From: CAZZEX01 sp964653285
GTDB taxonomy: Bacteria > Chloroflexota > Anaerolineae > B4-G1
Assembly: GCA_964653285.1 (NCBI GenBank)
Contig: CAZZEX010000013.1
Coordinates: 1-64,000, forward strand
DNA: 64,000 bases
Direction: 5' to 3'
Made by a program: the position numbers and the translations under genes
Notes under the pieces: generated by a model
What the model saw: the letters and a program-made list of their open reading frames with translations, nothing else
The model's database searches: none
What the model was told of the DNA's origin: nothing
Shown here: positions 16,530-24,559 of the stretch, one piece after another
How the letters are laid out: every line of letters begins with the position of its first letter
Numbering within the stretch: the stretch's first letter is position 1

Positions 16530-17897
16530 ATGGTCACAGAAACACCACAATTTCAACTGCTCATCACGCACGCTCGTTTAGCCACGCTGGGCAGCGACCC
16601 CAGCCTCGTCGAGGATGGCGCGTTGCTTATCGAGGATGATCGCATCGCTGCGCTTGGCACCACTACCGAACTGACCACACGCTACCCCGCCGCAGAGCGC
16701 TGGGACGCGGCGGGCCAACTGGTGCTCCCGGCCTCCTTATGTGCCCACACTCACTTCTACGGGGCCTTCGCCCGCGGGATGGCCATCCCCGGCGAGCCGC
16801 CGGCCAACTTCCCCCAGATCCTGGAACGGCTCTGGTGGCGGCTGGATAAGGCACTCACGCTGGAGGATGTACGCTACTCAGCGCTGGTCTGCCTGGTAGA
16901 CGCGATCCGCCACGGCACGACCACGCTGATTGACCACCACGCCAGCCCCAACGCAATCGAGGGCTCACTCGACGTCATCGCCGAGGCAGTGCAGGCTGCG
17001 GGGCTACGGGCCTGCCTCTGCTACGAGGTCACCGACCGGGACGGCCCCGAGCGCGCCCGGGCCGGCATCACCGAAAATGTCCGCTTCGCCAATTCGCAAT
17101 TCGCAACTCGCAATTCGCAATTCGCAGCCACCTTCGGCCTCCACGCCTCGCTCACTCTCTCCGACGCGACGCTCGCCGATTGCGTCTCTGCCGCCCGCGA
17201 CCCGGGTCTGGGGTTCCATATCCACGTCGCCGAGGATGGGGCCGATCAGGAGGACTCCCTGCGCAAGTCCGGTAAGCGCGTCGTCCACCGACTGCACGAC
17301 GCGGGCGTCCTTGGCCCCCGCACCATCGCCGCCCACTGCATCCATGTGGACGAGAGCGAGATCGAACTGCTGGCGGAGACCGGCACGTGGGTCACGCACC
17401 AGCCGCGCTCGAACATGAACAACGGCGTGGGGGTGGCGGCGGTCGAACCGATGCTGCGCGCCGGTGTGAACCTGGGCCTGGGCAACGACGGCTTCTCCAA
17501 CCAGATGTTCGCCGAGATGAAGGTGGCCTACCTGGTGCACAAACTGGCTCAGCGCGACCCCCGGGCGATGCCCGGCGACCTGGTGATGCGGCTGGCGTAC
17601 GCCGACAACGCTCGTTTGGCGCGTGTCTTCTGGCCTGACTTGAGGCTGGGGGAACTGTGCGAGGGCGCGGCTGCCGACCTGGTCTTCCTGGATTACCACC
17701 CCACAACGCCGCTGACGGCGGGGAATCTGCCCTGGCACCTGCTCTTTGGCGTCGAGGCGTCGGCGATAACGGCCACCGTTTGCGCCGGGCAGGTGCTGAT
17801 GCGCGACCGCACGCTACTCACCCTGGACGAGGAGGTCATCACCGCCCGGTCGCGAGAGTTGGCAGCGCAGGTGTGGGAGCGCGTCAATGAACAATGA
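16530..17897 (+). CDS. ssnA: SsnA-family amidohydrolase (putative aminohydrolase)
   Basis: A 455-residue metal-dependent hydrolase of the amidohydrolase superfamily, close to SsnA, which is associated with selenium/purine metabolism gene sets in other bacteria; its true substrate is not settled. Motifs are HTHFYGAFARGMAI (first metal site, about residues 72-85), DHHASPNAI, the His in GFHIHVAED, AAHCIHV, QPRSNMNNGVGV and the catalytic Asp in LGNDGFSN. A 12-residue insert of NSQFA type near residue 188 is encoded by five degenerate 7-bp repeats and is unlike the rest of the family. No selenium-related neighbours are present. It is convergent with rnj. Confidence 0.9.
   Translation: MVTETPQFQLLITHARLATLGSDPSLVEDGALLIEDDRIAALGTTTELTTRYPAAERWDAAGQLVLPASLCAHTHFYGAFARGMAIPGEPPANFPQILERLWWRLDKALTLEDVRYSALVCLVDAIRHGTTTLIDHHASPNAIEGSLDVIAEAVQAAGLRACLCYEVTDRDGPERARAGITENVRFANSQFATRNSQFAATFGLHASLTLSDATLADCVSAARDPGLGFHIHVAEDGADQEDSLRKSGKRVVHRLHDAGVLGPRTIAAHCIHVDESEIELLAETGTWVTHQPRSNMNNGVGVAAVEPMLRAGVNLGLGNDGFSNQMFAEMKVAYLVHKLAQRDPRAMPGDLVMRLAYADNARLARVFWPDLRLGELCEGAAADLVFLDYHPTTPLTAGNLPWHLLFGVEASAITATVCAGQVLMRDRTLLTLDEEVITARSRELAAQVWERVNEQ
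17091..17126 (+). repeat. In-frame heptamer repeat tract inside ssnA
   Basis: Five consecutive 7-base units (AATTCGC, AATTCGC, AACTCGC, AATTCGC, AATTCGC) plus one base make 36 bases, exactly 12 codons. They lie between two conserved parts of the amidohydrolase and leave the frame intact. Confidence 0.9.
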
Positions 17898-17915
17898 CAA
17901 ATTGGGCCGTGACGT

Positions 17916-17967
17916 GTGAAACGTGATGCGTAATTACCGCATCACGTTATCACGCATCACGTTTCAC
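17916..17967. terminator. Perfect 16-bp hairpin between convergent ssnA and rnj
   Basis: GTGAAACGTGATGCGT (17916-17931) and its exact reverse complement (17952-17967) flank a 20-base loop. The right arm covers the rnj stop codon (17964-17966). It could terminate both convergent transcripts, although neither side has a strong T run. The arms are made of ACGTGA-type heptamer units also seen at 22091-22118. Confidence 0.6.
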
Positions 17968-19610
17968 GTTTCTATCACCGTCGGGATCACGATGGGACGA
18001 CCCCTGGTCTCCCGGTAGAGGAACCTGGATAACGCTGCCTGCACTTGCTTTTCGATCTCTGCTGGGGGTGTTCCCGGCCTGGCCAAGGCTGCAGACAGGG
18101 TGACCTCCTCCGCCCGGGCCAGCAGATCCTCCGCGCCGGGGACAAAGATGAAGCCACGGGTCACGATGCGCGGCCGGCCTACAGGCCGGCCCGTCCGGCG
18201 CTCGTAGCGGACGATGGACATCACGAAACCGTTCTGTCCCAGCGTCTCCCGCTCGTGCATCACCGCCGGCCCGATCTCGCCTACCCGCGTCCCATCCACG
18301 AAGACGTAACCGCCAGATACCCGCTCCCCAATCTCCAGTTTCTCACCAAAGGTCAACACATGGCCATTTTCGACCACGGCGATGTTCTCCGCCGGGATGC
18401 CCAACTGTCGCGCGGTTTTGCCGTGCTGTTTGAGGTGGCGCAGTTCGCCGTGGATGGGGACGAAGAAGCGCGGGCGGAGCAGGTTGATCAATAACTTCTG
18501 CTCCTCCTGGCTGGCGTGGCCCGAGACGTGTACTGGCGAAAGAGGGTCGTAGTAGACGTCCGCGCCCTTCTGGAAGAGGCGGTTGACAACGCGGTGAATC
18601 AGTTCCTCGTTACCGGGGATGGTGTGCGAGGAAAACACTACCGTGTCCCCCTCTTGAATGCGCAGCGAGCGGTGCTGCCCGACCGCCAGACGGCTCAGCA
18701 CCGCCGTCGGTTCGCCCTGCGTGCCGGTCGCCATGATGACGATCTCACGGGCCGGCAATTTCTTGATCTCGCCCAGGGTCACCAACATGCCATTGGGGAT
18801 GTTGAGATATCCCAACTCGCGAGCCATCTTGGTGTTCTCGGCCATCGTTCTGCCAGCGATGGCGATCTTCCGGCCATGCTGTGCCGCCACGTCCACTACC
18901 TGCTGGATGCGAGAGATAAGCGAGGCGAAGGTCGCCACGATCACCCGTCCCGGAGCCTGCCGCATCACCTGGTGGAACGCATCGTCCAGCACCGCCTCTG
19001 AGGGAGTGTTGCCGGGGCGATTGGCGTTGGTGCTGTCGGAGAGAAGCACCAGCACCCCGCGACCACTGAACTCGGCCAGTTTTGCGTAATCGGTAGGCCA
19101 GCCGTCCACTGGCGTGTGATCGAACTTGAAGTCGCCGCTGTGCACGATCAGCCCCGCTGGCGTCGTGATGCCCAGACCTACCCCATCGGGGATGGAATGG
19201 CAGACGTGGTAGGGCTCAACAGTGAAGGGACCAATGTTAATGACGTCCCCTGGGGCATAGGTATGCAGCGTCGCCCGCTCCAGCACGTGCCTCTGCTTCA
19301 GTTTGACCTCGATCAGGCCTCGGGTCAGCCGTGAGGCGTAAACCGGCACGTTGAACTCCTCCAGAAAGTGTGACAATCCGCCAATGTGATCCTCGTGGCC
19401 GTGGGTGATGGCAATCGCACGTATGCGGTCTTTCTTATCCCGCAGGTATCCCCAGTCGGGGATGATATAGTCAATCCCCAGCATGTCCGATTCAGGGAAC
19501 ATGATGCCCGCGTCCACGACGAGGATGTTGTGGCCGTACTCAATGCTCATCATATTTTTGCCGACTTCCCCCAGGCCACCCAGGGGTACGATACGTAGTT
19601 TCTCAGCCAT
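17964..19610 (-). CDS. rnj: Ribonuclease J
   Basis: A 548-residue metallo-beta-lactamase/beta-CASP ribonuclease with 5'-to-3' exonuclease and endonuclease activity in mRNA decay and rRNA maturation. The zinc motif HGHEDHIGG is at residues 70-78. The further ligands His in HSIPD, His-Ser-Gly-Asp in IVHSGDFKFD, the Asp in LLSDSTNA and the beta-CASP motifs (ATFAS, GRTM, SGHAS, PIHGE) are all present. The full-length C-terminal domain ends at IPTVIET. The ATG has AGGAGCGAAGTAAC upstream. Confidence 0.96.
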   Translation of the reverse strand: MAEKLRIVPLGGLGEVGKNMMSIEYGHNILVVDAGIMFPESDMLGIDYIIPDWGYLRDKKDRIRAIAITHGHEDHIGGLSHFLEEFNVPVYASRLTRGLIEVKLKQRHVLERATLHTYAPGDVINIGPFTVEPYHVCHSIPDGVGLGITTPAGLIVHSGDFKFDHTPVDGWPTDYAKLAEFSGRGVLVLLSDSTNANRPGNTPSEAVLDDAFHQVMRQAPGRVIVATFASLISRIQQVVDVAAQHGRKIAIAGRTMAENTKMARELGYLNIPNGMLVTLGEIKKLPAREIVIMATGTQGEPTAVLSRLAVGQHRSLRIQEGDTVVFSSHTIPGNEELIHRVVNRLFQKGADVYYDPLSPVHVSGHASQEEQKLLINLLRPRFFVPIHGELRHLKQHGKTARQLGIPAENIAVVENGHVLTFGEKLEIGERVSGGYVFVDGTRVGEIGPAVMHERETLGQNGFVMSIVRYERRTGRPVGRPRIVTRGFIFVPGAEDLLARAEEVTLSAALARPGTPPAEIEKQVQAALSRFLYRETRGRPIVIPTVIET

Positions 19611-19755
19611 GTTACTTCGCTCCTGTAGATTGCATAGAAGGGCGCTTGTATGTGAACTTACCTTGAAATAAAGAGCACCACCCGGCCTGCGCCCATCCGA
19701 CCGGCGGTGCGTTTAGTCAATCCCAATGCCTCAGGTCCAGCCGCTTCATGTATAG

Positions 19756-19784
19756 ATGTTAACACGCTCTGTCGGTTCTGTCAA
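19756..19784 (-). promoter_or_regulatory. Sigma-70-type promoter, probably for rnj
   Basis: On the minus strand TTGACA (19779-19784), a 17-base spacer and TAACAT (19756-19761) lie about 145 bases before the rnj start, leaving a sizeable 5' leader. Confidence 0.55.
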
Positions 19785-19918
19785 ATTCTGCACGCCGCTG
19801 GCCTGCTCCCTGCCCCGACCCGTAGCACCATCTCATTCAACAACCTTCTACACCGCGCTTTGACGTCGGGTATCGAGAGCGCCTCAGCAATCTTCTGTCG
19901 AGTGACCTCGATTTTCAT
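19781..19918 (-). CDS. Possible 45-residue small protein of unknown function
   Basis: An ATG at 19918 opens a 45-codon frame whose first 34 residues (MKIEVTRQKIAEALSIP..., DVKARCRRLLNEMVLRVG) have coding-like composition and predicted helices. No clear ribosome site precedes it, and its stop overlaps the -35 element of the probable rnj promoter. It may be a small regulator or the eroded start of a lost gene. I do not recognise it. Confidence 0.28.
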   Translation of the reverse strand: MKIEVTRQKIAEALSIPDVKARCRRLLNEMVLRVGAGSRPAACRI

Positions 19919-19980
19919 AGTAAGGGTAGCGCGTATGCTTCCCATAATTTTCACGCTTTTCCAGCCAAGTTTCTCGTCAG

Positions 19981-20334
19981 GTGGTTGAGAGCATCGCCAG
20001 AGTTGATTCCAAGAAGGGCAAAGTATTACATCGCTACTATTCGGAAATGACGCGCTGCTTGGCCGAAATGGTCCGCGTGTTGAGGCCGGGCAAAGCCGCT
20101 ATTATCGTAGTTGGCTCGTCCACAATGCGTGGGACGGATACCCGAACCGACGTTTGCCTGGGGGAGATTGGAAAGCGCGTTGGATTTGAGTTGAGTGGTA
20201 TCGCAGTGCGCAGGCTAGACCGCGACAAGCGGATGATGCCAGCGCGACGAGAACGTTCCTCGGCCCGTTCCCAGATCGAGGAACGGATGCACGAAGAATA
20301 CGTGATTGGTTTTCTTAAACCGGAATCGAGATAG
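19981..20334 (+). pseudogene. C-terminal fragment of a site-specific DNA methyltransferase
   Basis: The 117 codons encode the end of an N4/N6-type DNA methylase: HRYYSEMTRCLAEMVRVLRPG is followed by a conserved strand (AAIIVVGSSTMRG) and DKRMMPARRERS, then EERMHEEYVIGFLKPE. The catalytic (D/S)PPY motif and the AdoMet-binding N-terminal part are absent, and the sequence upstream codes for nothing similar. It is therefore a truncated remnant. No ribosome site supports the GTG at 19981. Confidence 0.7.
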
Positions 20335-20346
20335 GAGCATTCGGTT

Positions 20347-20406
20347 ATGAACCTGGAACAGTTGCGCAAGGCATATCACGTTTCTATTGCGTTAGAGTTA
20401 CATTAG
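20347..20406 (+). pseudogene. Start of a gene, cut off after 19 codons, following the methylase fragment
   Basis: AGATAGGAGCATTCGGTT precedes an ATG giving MNLEQLRKAYHVSIALELH and a stop. The good ribosome site and position right after the methylase remnant suggest the first codons of a former partner gene, perhaps the cognate nuclease, truncated on its 3' side. The product is not identifiable. Confidence 0.35.
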
Positions 20407-20440
20407 AAAAATTCCCCGCCGGCCTGAGGCCGGCGGGGAA
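20405..20440 (-). terminator. Rho-independent terminator after the radical SAM gene
   Basis: On the minus strand TTCCCCGCCGGCC and GGCCGGCGGGGAA form a 13-bp GC-rich stem with a 3-base loop (20412-20440), followed by a T run (20405-20411). It lies 33 bases beyond the stop of the minus-strand gene at 20473. Confidence 0.88.
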
Positions 20441-20472
20441 ATCTCCGGTGCCACTCCAGTTACCGCCTCTGC

Positions 20473-22071
20473 TTACGATGTGCCGGTCGCCCGCTGGCGG
20501 CGCGGCCCCATCAGCCGACGCAAGTGCTCCACGTAGACCCGCGAGCGCGCCTGCTGTGCCCACTGCCGGATGTGGGTGTGCCCGTACAGCCGCAGCACCG
20601 GCACCACCAGCATGTCTTGCAGCCGTTTCCACGACTCACGTGACAGTGCCCCCCGTAGGATGTCCAACACGTCCGGCCGGCGGGAGGGGAGCAACGACAA
20701 CAGCGCCACGCGCGGCAGTTGCAACCGCAACCCCCGCTCACGCCACAGCAGCCCCAAAAGGAAGGGCAGATTGCGGGCCACGTTGGAGACGATCAGGCGC
20801 AGCGCGTAACGGACGGAGTAAAAGCGCGCCATAGCCCGGTAGGTACCCATCTGCAACTCATACGGGCTCATCAGCGCCGGTTGGGTGACGCAGTGGTGCC
20901 CGTCGTACAGGCTCCAGTCATCCGTCAACAATCGGCCCTGCGCGACTATACGTTCGTAGAGCGGCGTGCCCGGGATGGGAATCAACATCAGAAGCTGCAC
21001 TGTGTCAATCTCGTTCTGGAGCGCGAAGTCCACCGTCCGCTGGAAGGTCTCCACATCGTCGGTGTCTGCGCCCAGCACGAACATGCCGTGCACATGGATG
21101 CCGTAGTCGTGGAAGGCACGGACGCTCTCGCGGATGTCTCGCACGTCCTGGTGCTTGTTGTAGATGTCCAGCGTGGCCGGGTTGACCGACTCGAAGCCGC
21201 AGTAGACCATCGTACAGCCGGAATCGCGCATCAGGCCAAGCAACTCGTGGTCCAGTTCCCCGCTCCGCTTGTCCTCGTAGACCACACCAGCACGCACCTG
21301 CGCTGACCAGCGGGGGGTCAGGCCGCGCTCGATCATCCCCCGTAGCAACGCCCGGGTGCGCGCCTTATCCACGACGAAGTTGTCGTCGTAGAAAAAGACC
21401 GCCCCCCGGTCATGGTAGGTCTCCAGTTCGGCCAGCACGTCCTCAATGGAGCGAGCACGCACCCGCCGGCCGAACATGCGGATGACGGCGCAGAAGTCGC
21501 AAGCGTAGGGACACCCCCACTGGGTCACAATCGGCACGTTGGTCATCCGCTCGTGGCCGACGATCAGGTGCAGGGCAGGGGATGGCAGCGCCGTGAACTC
21601 CTCTTGCGTGCAAGGGGGCCGGTCAGGGTTGTGGACCGGCTGTCCCGCCGCGTCGTGGTACGACAGACCCGCGATGTGGGCCGGGTCAGCGCGGCCCTCC
21701 AGCGCGTCCACCAGTTCCAGCAACGTCACCTGCCCCTCCCTGCGCACGACGAAGTCGCAGTGCTGCAGTGCCTCGTCGGGCAGGAAGGTGACGTGCGAGC
21801 CGCCGATGACGGTTGGGATGCCCAGGTCGCGCACCCGCCCGGCCATCTCATAAGCCACTGGTGTGGTCGCGGTGGTGCTGGAGAATCCCACCAGGTCGGC
21901 CTCCGCGACGTCGGCCCAGTCAACCGGGGCCAGCGTCTCGACGTAGATGCGCACGTCGTGGCCGCGCCCGGCCAGCAGCCGTCCCAGCAGCGGTAGGCCC
22001 AGGCGCGGGAGGAGCGCCCGGTCAAAAACATTCAGCCCAGGAGCCTGGGGCTCAATCAGTCGGATTTTCAT
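20473..22071 (-). CDS. B12-binding-domain radical SAM protein
   Basis: A 532-residue enzyme. The N-terminal 130 residues have the Rossmann-like layout of the cobalamin-binding domain (DVRIYVETL, LVGFSSTTATTP, VIGGSHVTFLPDEAL). The radical SAM [4Fe-4S] motif follows as Cys187-x3-Cys191-x2-Cys194 (WGCPYACDFC), with VFFYDDNFVVD and MVYCGFESVNP as typical downstream elements. Members methylate or rearrange unactivated carbons in lipids, antibiotics or chlorophylls; the substrate is not evident here and no pathway genes are adjacent. The ATG has AGGAGAGAG upstream. The C-terminal 150 residues resemble the helical tail of many Chloroflexota members. Confidence 0.9.
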   Translation of the reverse strand: MKIRLIEPQAPGLNVFDRALLPRLGLPLLGRLLAGRGHDVRIYVETLAPVDWADVAEADLVGFSSTTATTPVAYEMAGRVRDLGIPTVIGGSHVTFLPDEALQHCDFVVRREGQVTLLELVDALEGRADPAHIAGLSYHDAAGQPVHNPDRPPCTQEEFTALPSPALHLIVGHERMTNVPIVTQWGCPYACDFCAVIRMFGRRVRARSIEDVLAELETYHDRGAVFFYDDNFVVDKARTRALLRGMIERGLTPRWSAQVRAGVVYEDKRSGELDHELLGLMRDSGCTMVYCGFESVNPATLDIYNKHQDVRDIRESVRAFHDYGIHVHGMFVLGADTDDVETFQRTVDFALQNEIDTVQLLMLIPIPGTPLYERIVAQGRLLTDDWSLYDGHHCVTQPALMSPYELQMGTYRAMARFYSVRYALRLIVSNVARNLPFLLGLLWRERGLRLQLPRVALLSLLPSRRPDVLDILRGALSRESWKRLQDMLVVPVLRLYGHTHIRQWAQQARSRVYVEHLRRLMGPRRQRATGTS

Positions 22072-22090
22072 TGTTCTCTCTCCTATCGAA

Positions 22091-22118
22091 AACGTGATGT
22101 GTGATGCGTAAAACGTGA
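22091..22118. repeat. Heptamer repeat tract between genes
   Basis: Four 7-base units (AACGTGA, TGTGTGA, TGCGTAA, AACGTGA) lie between the radical SAM gene and the frameshifted gene. The units resemble the arms of the hairpin at 17916-17967. Confidence 0.7.
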
Positions 22119-22143
22119 AGGGCTCGCCGAAGCCTCGTTGGCG

Positions 22144-22742
22144 TCATTGGCGGGCGTGAAGCCGCGTCTGCGCGATCAGCATCGGTAGCGGAACCACCAA
22201 AACGAACTCCGGCTTCCATTCAGATTGAGGCAGTGCAGAAAACAGGATCAAGCCAGGGTAACGTGAGGACAGGAGCGCGTCCTGGGCGGACGAGATAAGG
22301 GGAAAGAGGGGAAATACGAGGGCATAATCCGCTGCCGTCTGGACAGCATCGCAGTGATGCAGGGCCGGCGAGCATGTTCGGCCATCCACAACAGCATCAG
22401 CCCCAGGCATAGTTCGAGTAATGCCTGGGCCGCGGTCTCCTCCGGCGTGCACTCCGCATCGTGGGAGTGGCAGAACTCCAGTACCTGCCCCACCGGCAGG
22501 TGCAGGCGCGGCGCAGAGGCCAGCAGATCGTGCAAGCGCTGCTGCCCGCTCAGGAGCAGCGTGCGGGCCAGCGCCCCTGAGCGCGAGATGCTGCTGTTCA
22601 CGATCTGCGAAACCCCCACCAGCACTTGCAGCAACAGAAGGGGCTGCAAGCCAGCCAGGGCCTCGAGAGTGACCTTGCGTCGCAACGCGTGGAGCGAGGA
22701 TACAGTCATCCTCTTGCCTGAGAGAAACATAATTGGGAGCAT
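22144..22742 (-). pseudogene. Unknown protein gene interrupted by a frameshift
   Basis: Two overlapping minus-strand frames read as halves of one protein of about 198 residues. The first begins near 22742 or 22709 (SSLHALRRKVTLEALAG) and is coding-like to about 22380 (LELCLGLMLLWM). The natural continuation (LHHCDAVQTAADYALVFP, PEFVLVVPLPMLIAQTRL) lies in another frame and runs to a stop at 22144. A single-base indel around 22360-22400 would join them. The product is helical and Leu-rich; no family is recognised. It is either a pseudogene or a sequencing error. Confidence 0.5.
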
Positions 22743-22810
22743 TATATGCATTTGCTCCTGAAAGTCAAGCTGCCTGCTGCCTGGGAAACCGGGCAGTACG
22801 CCGTCTAGAC

Positions 22811-22838
22811 TTGACACCCTTGATATTTGCTCTATACT
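22811..22838 (+). promoter_or_regulatory. Sigma-70-type promoter for the PEBP lipoprotein gene
   Basis: TTGACA (22811-22816) matches the consensus exactly, with a 16-base spacer and TATACT (22833-22838). The ATG is 25 bases downstream. Confidence 0.78.
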
Positions 22839-22862
22839 GAATCGGGGCAGGTGGAGATAGAA

Positions 22863-23450
22863 ATGAAGAAATTCATTTCACTGTTCTTGTTCGTGATCCT
22901 TGTTGCGAGTGGCTGTGGGCCAGAGCCATGCCCCAGTTTCACCCCTGAAGCGCCCACACCTGTTCCACCGGATGAAGGAGGTCAAGCAATGCCTTTTGAA
23001 CTGACGAGCACTGCCTTCGCCCCCGGGGAGCCGATCCCCCGCAAGTATACCTGCGACGGCCAGAACATCTCACCGCCGCTGCAGTGGGGTGATCCGCCCC
23101 AGGGTACACGAAGTTTTGCGCTCATCTCCGATGATCCCGACGCGCCAGTGGGCACCTGGGTACACTGGGTGCTCTACAACCTGCCAGCCGAAACCCGTGC
23201 CTTGCCGGAGGCCGTCCCCTCAGACGCGGACCTGCCCGACGGCAGCCGGCATGGTCAGAATAGTTGGCGCCGGCTGGGCTACGGTGGTCCCTGTCCACCC
23301 GGCGGCACCCACCGTTACTTCTTCAAACTCTACGCCCTGGATACGATGCTCGACCTAGCCGCCAGCGCCAGCAAGGAACAACTGCTCCAGGCAATGGAGG
23401 GGCACATCCTGGCCCAGACGGAAGTGATGGGAGTATACACCAGCCAATGA
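22863..23450 (+). CDS. YbhB/YbcL-family (PEBP, Raf-kinase-inhibitor-like) lipoprotein
   Basis: A 195-residue protein with a lipoprotein signal peptide (MKKFISLFLFVILVASGC, lipobox VASG-C), so it is exported and lipid-anchored. The mature part is a complete phosphatidylethanolamine-binding-protein fold: DPDAPVGTWVHWVLYNLP, HGQNSWRRLGYGGPCPP and GTHRYFFKLYALD carry the anion-pocket residues. Bacterial members have no settled function. The ATG at 22863 has GGTGGAGA upstream; an earlier in-frame codon at 22827 would spoil the signal peptide and lies inside the promoter. Confidence 0.93.
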   Translation: MKKFISLFLFVILVASGCGPEPCPSFTPEAPTPVPPDEGGQAMPFELTSTAFAPGEPIPRKYTCDGQNISPPLQWGDPPQGTRSFALISDDPDAPVGTWVHWVLYNLPAETRALPEAVPSDADLPDGSRHGQNSWRRLGYGGPCPPGGTHRYFFKLYALDTMLDLAASASKEQLLQAMEGHILAQTEVMGVYTSQ

Positions 23451-23594
23451 CAGCCCGTAGTAACACGCTGCGGCTATGGGATTGGACGGAGGTAAACGTC
23501 CAGTTGCCCTTTAGGCCGCTCCCGTGCGGCTGATTCCAAGGCCAGTACGACTTCACGTCGGCGTAAGACTTCTTTCCCTTTGAGGGAGGTTCTC

Positions 23595-24536
23595 ATGCGC
23601 ATAGCAGTGTTTGGTACAGGTGCTGTGGGCGGCTATTTTGGCGGGCGGCTGGCCCAGGCTGGAGAGGAAGTCGTGTTTATCGCCCGTGGGGAACGGTTGC
23701 GGGCTCTGCGGGACCAGGGCCTGCGGGTGGAGAGCCCCAAGGGTGACTTTGCAGTGCAGCCCGTGCAGGCGACCGATGATCCGGCGCAGGTGGGGATGGT
23801 GGACGTGATCCTGGTGGGTGTGAAGGCCTGGCAGGTGACGGAGGCCGCGCAGGTTATGGGCCCGCTGGTTGGGCCAGAGACGTTCGTGGTGCCACTGCAA
23901 AACGGGGTAGAAGCGCCAGATCAGTTGGCGGCGGTGCTGGGCGCTGGGCACGTGTTGGGTGGTCTGTGCAGAATCGTCAGTTCCGTCGTAGAACCGGGCC
24001 ACATCCGCCATGCCGGGCTGGAGCCCTACGTGGCCTTTGGCGAGTTGGACAGCCGTCCCAGCGAGCGAGCCGGACGACTGCGGGAGGCTTTCGCGCGGGC
24101 GGGGGTGACGGCTGAAATCCCCCCCGACATTCAGGTTGCCATGTGGGAGAAGTTCCTGTTTATCACCTCGTTCAGCGGCGTGGGGGCGGTGACGCGCGCT
24201 CCGGCCGGGGTGTTGCGCAGCCTGCCAGAGACGCACCAGATGCTGGAACAGGCCATGCACGAGGTTCTCGCCGTAGCAAGGGCGCGCGAGATTGCTTTGC
24301 CGGAGGAGGCCATTCCCAGGACGCTGACCCTTATAGGTAACCTGCCGCCGGGTGGGACAGCCTCAATGCAGCGGGACGTTATGGAGGGGCGACCCTCGGA
24401 ACTGGAATCGCAGAACGGGGCGGTGGTGCGCCTGGGTCAGGAGGTGGGGGTGGCTACCCCGCTACACGCTTTTATCTATCACAGCCTGTTGCCGCTGGAG
24501 TTGCGAGCACGGGGCCGGGTGCAGTTCGCGCTTTGA
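23595..24536 (+). CDS. panE: 2-dehydropantoate 2-reductase (PanE/ApbA family)
   Basis: A 313-residue ketopantoate reductase, the NADPH-dependent step from 2-dehydropantoate to pantoate in pantothenate/CoA synthesis. The N-terminal Rossmann motif GTGAVGGYFGG starts at residue 7. The conserved Lys of VGVKAWQ, the Asn of PLQNGVEAPD, the second catalytic Lys (MWEKFLFI) and SMQRDVMEGRPSELE all match the family. The ATG at 23595 sits behind GAGGGAGG. Other family members act on different 2-oxo acids, and no other pan genes are nearby, so the exact substrate is inferred. Confidence 0.88.
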   Translation: MRIAVFGTGAVGGYFGGRLAQAGEEVVFIARGERLRALRDQGLRVESPKGDFAVQPVQATDDPAQVGMVDVILVGVKAWQVTEAAQVMGPLVGPETFVVPLQNGVEAPDQLAAVLGAGHVLGGLCRIVSSVVEPGHIRHAGLEPYVAFGELDSRPSERAGRLREAFARAGVTAEIPPDIQVAMWEKFLFITSFSGVGAVTRAPAGVLRSLPETHQMLEQAMHEVLAVARAREIALPEEAIPRTLTLIGNLPPGGTASMQRDVMEGRPSELESQNGAVVRLGQEVGVATPLHAFIYHSLLPLELRARGRVQFAL

Positions 24537-24559
24537 GCCTGTACGAGTGGAGGCAGAAA

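Noticed and set aside
17880..17970. CRISPR-like repeats near the ssnA/rnj junction
   Set aside because: The repeats are a single inverted pair made of 7-base units, with no regular spacers.
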